From: Planctomycetota bacterium
Lineage (GTDB): Bacteria > Planctomycetota > Phycisphaerae > Sedimentisphaerales > Anaerobacaceae
NCBI GenBank assembly: GCA_019456195.1
Contig: VRUK01000012.1
Location: forward strand, 1-64,000
Reading direction: 5' to 3'
Length of the DNA stretch: 64,000 bases
Shown: in pieces, positions 62,011 through 64,000 of the stretch
How positions within the stretch are numbered: the stretch's first letter is position 1
Layout of the letters: each line of letters starts with the position of its first letter
Notes under the pieces: model-generated
Told to the model about the DNA's origin: nothing
Databases searched by the model: none
The model's input: only the letters and a program-made list of their open reading frames with translations
Made by a program: the position numbers and the translations under genes

Positions 62011-64000
62011 ATGTCCAGAACTTCTGCTTATTTTATATTTTTCACGTTAATGTTTTCACTGACAGCAGGGTGTTCATCCGGCGTTTTTGCAGTTGAAAAG
62101 AAACAGCCCGTCGATTGGGTGGATCCGATACTTGGGACAGTGAGTTCAAGGTGGATGCTTTATCCCGGCCCGAGTATGCCCTTTGGAATGGTAAAGCTAA
62201 GCCCTGACAATACAGAAAAATCTGGTTTAGATGCAGGATATGAATACACGATTGAGAGCATAGCGGGATTTGGCTGCGTTCATTCGTGGGGAATGGGCAG
62301 TTTTCTCACAACGCCGACTACCGGAGAACTCAAGGTAATACCCGGCCCTGAAGATGACCCCGACAAGGGATACAGATCGAGGTTCAGCCATAATAAGGAA
62401 ATTGCTTCCCCGGGATATTATGCTGTTACCCTTGAAGATTATAATATCAAAGCGGAACTGACCGCAACGACCCGGGTCGGTTTCCAGCGCTACACCTTTC
62501 CCAAAGCGAATAAAGCACATATTCTCTTTGACCTTCGAATACCCGAAGGACACCGTATTAAGGTTGTAAATGCCCGGGTAAGGAAAGTAAGTAATACCGA
62601 GATTGAAGGATATGCACAACGCAGTTCCAGTTGGAATGATTATACTCTTTATTTTGTTGCCAGGTTCAGCAGGCCATTCAAGTCCTTCGGCGGTTGGGTA
62701 GGCGAAAAGATTTACCGGAACATAGACGAAGTATCCGGTAAGGACAATATTGATATTGGGGCCTTCGTCAATTACTCAACTAATGAAGATGAAGTTATTA
62801 AGATTCAAACCGGCATTTCGCTTGTTAGTATTGAGCAGGCACGCTTAAATCTCGAAACTGAAATGTCGGGATTTGGCTGGGACTTTGAGGCGGTACGAAA
62901 TGATGCCCGAAACACCTGGAACGACCTGTTGAACAAAATTAAGATTGAAGGGGGCACTGAAACCGATAAAACCAAGTTCTATACCAACCTGTATCGTTCC
63001 TATTGTGCCAGGACAATCTGGAGTGATGTTAACGGAAAATACGTGGATATGTATGAGAATATCCAGCAACTAAAAGACCCAGACTCGCCCGTTTATGGTT
63101 GTGATGCCTTTTGGAATACGTTCTGGAACTTAAATCAGCTATGGGCGTTGATAACTCCGGAAACGGCAAATAAATGGGTAAAGTCACTGTTAGAGATATA
63201 TGACCGTGGTGGATGGCTGCCCAAAGGCCCCGGAGGCATCGAATATTCAAGTATAATGGTGGCATCTCACGAAATTTCGCTGATTGTAAGTGCATATCAG
63301 AAGGGGATTCGAAATTTTGATATTGAGAAGGCTTATAAAGCAATAAAACATAATCAGACCGAACCAGGCAGGCGCCATGAAGGCGGCGGCCATGTAGGAA
63401 ACCATCAGTTGAAACCCTATAAAGAACTTGGATATGTACCGGTTGAAAAAGGGCCGGTTTCAAATACTTTAGAGTATGCCTATGATGACTGGTGTGTAGC
63501 TCAGATGGCAAAGGCCCTCAATAGAAAAGACGATTATAAACACTTTATAGGAAGGGCTGAAAATTATAAAAACGTATTCGACCCGGTGGTAGGATTTACC
63601 CGGCCAAAGTGTGCCAATGGCTCATGGGTTAAAGGCTTCAATCCGTTGGTCAAGGCCGTAGGCAAAGAAGATGATTTCCAAACAAAAGATTTTGTTGAGG
63701 GCAATTCATGGCAATACACATGGTTTGTTCCCCACGATGTAAAAGGACTCGTCAACCTGCTCGGTAAGGAAAAATTCAACAGAAGGTTAGTGGATGGCTT
63801 TGAGGAGTCTCGTCCAAACTTTGTGAGCCACTACGTTAACCATAGCAACCAGCCTAATATGCAGGCCCCCTGGCTTTTCAATTATTCGAGTGCTCCCTGG
63901 CTGACCCAGAAGTGGGTGAGTCAGATAATGGAAAACTATTACGGTACTGGCCCTGTTAACGGCTACCCCGGTGATGAGGACCAGGGTCAAATGGGAGCCT
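62011..64000 (+). CDS. GH92 family alpha-mannosidase lipoprotein (runs off the window)
   Basis: The first 663 residues of a GH92 exo-mannosidase. The lipoprotein signal ends in the lipobox LTAGC with Cys21, so it should be anchored to a membrane. The N-terminal beta domain has VDWVDPILGTVSSRW, PGPSMPFGMVKLSPDN and AGFGCVHSWGMGSF. The (alpha/alpha)6 barrel follows with PVYGCDAFWNTFWNLNQLWA, EGNSWQYTWFVPHDVKGLVN and, at the window end, NGYPGDEDQGQMGA, the calcium- and catalysis-linked loop. Family members remove alpha-mannose from glycans. GGAGA precedes the ATG by six bases. About 80-100 C-terminal residues should lie beyond the window. Confidence 0.94.
   Translation, partial: MSRTSAYFIFFTLMFSLTAGCSSGVFAVEKKQPVDWVDPILGTVSSRWMLYPGPSMPFGMVKLSPDNTEKSGLDAGYEYTIESIAGFGCVHSWGMGSFLTTPTTGELKVIPGPEDDPDKGYRSRFSHNKEIASPGYYAVTLEDYNIKAELTATTRVGFQRYTFPKANKAHILFDLRIPEGHRIKVVNARVRKVSNTEIEGYAQRSSSWNDYTLYFVARFSRPFKSFGGWVGEKIYRNIDEVSGKDNIDIGAFVNYSTNEDEVIKIQTGISLVSIEQARLNLETEMSGFGWDFEAVRNDARNTWNDLLNKIKIEGGTETDKTKFYTNLYRSYCARTIWSDVNGKYVDMYENIQQLKDPDSPVYGCDAFWNTFWNLNQLWALITPETANKWVKSLLEIYDRGGWLPKGPGGIEYSSIMVASHEISLIVSAYQKGIRNFDIEKAYKAIKHNQTEPGRRHEGGGHVGNHQLKPYKELGYVPVEKGPVSNTLEYAYDDWCVAQMAKALNRKDDYKHFIGRAENYKNVFDPVVGFTRPKCANGSWVKGFNPLVKAVGKEDDFQTKDFVEGNSWQYTWFVPHDVKGLVNLLGKEKFNRRLVDGFEESRPNFVSHYVNHSNQPNMQAPWLFNYSSAPWLTQKWVSQIMENYYGTGPVNGYPGDEDQGQMGA

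Noticed and set aside
1-64000. CRISPR array, tRNA or rRNA genes
   Set aside because: No regularly spaced repeats, cloverleaf-like segments or rRNA-like sequence were seen on reading both strands by eye.

Overview
The window reads as a chromosomal piece of a Planctomycetota bacterium, probably of the Phycisphaerae/Sedimentisphaerales type (inference). The reasons are lipid A genes in a Gram-negative-like envelope, Tat-exported Gfo/Idh/MocA oxidoreductases, large exported mosaic proteins with CotH, lamin-tail and FG-GAP repeats, a DUF5107-TPR protein and a secreted GH92 mannosidase. No rRNA, tRNA or CRISPR array was seen.

Region 1 (1-3.5 kb) is an eroded edge: a methyltransferase remnant, an FkbM methyltransferase, a decayed minus-strand ORF, a membrane glycosyltransferase of the GT39/ArnT type, and the right end of a broken IS30-family element.

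Region 2 (3.5-30 kb) is one long minus-strand run of 24 genes for a Wzx/Wzy-type surface polysaccharide. Transcription probably begins at a promoter at about 30.26 kb. The first genes form a complete pseudaminic acid pathway (pseB, pseC, pseG, pseH, pseI, pseF). Interleaved with them are a SPASM radical SAM enzyme, a pse-associated methylase, a formyltransferase-fold protein and a PIG-L deacetylase, which suggests an N-acyl-modified, perhaps N-formylated, pseudaminic acid. Next come a two-domain transferase/sugar O-methyltransferase fusion, the flippase, further glycosyltransferases and methyltransferases, two B12-binding radical SAM proteins, a DegT aminotransferase, a Wzy-like polymerase and the initiating sugar phosphotransferase. 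Many joints are ATGA overlaps, so translation is likely coupled.

Region 3 (30-36 kb) holds a gene-poor 1.2 kb gap followed by a minus-strand lipid A/core group: a GT9 heptosyltransferase-like gene, lpxD, lpxI and a protein with two tandem Kdo-kinase-like domains.

Region 4 (36-64 kb) is mostly about secreted proteins and carbohydrate use: an FG-GAP repeat protein whose signal peptide is split by a frameshift, a GH-A clan hydrolase, a large exported unknown, the DUF5107-TPR protein, two Tat Gfo/Idh/MocA oxidoreductases, an unknown polytopic membrane protein, a sodium:solute symporter with a tiny membrane partner, two large secreted mosaic proteins, an iron-type alcohol dehydrogenase with an ABM-fold partner, and the start of a GH92 lipoprotein. 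Ahead of GH92 lies a strong promoter and, about 130 nt later, an intrinsic terminator, which together outline an undescribed small RNA or attenuating leader.
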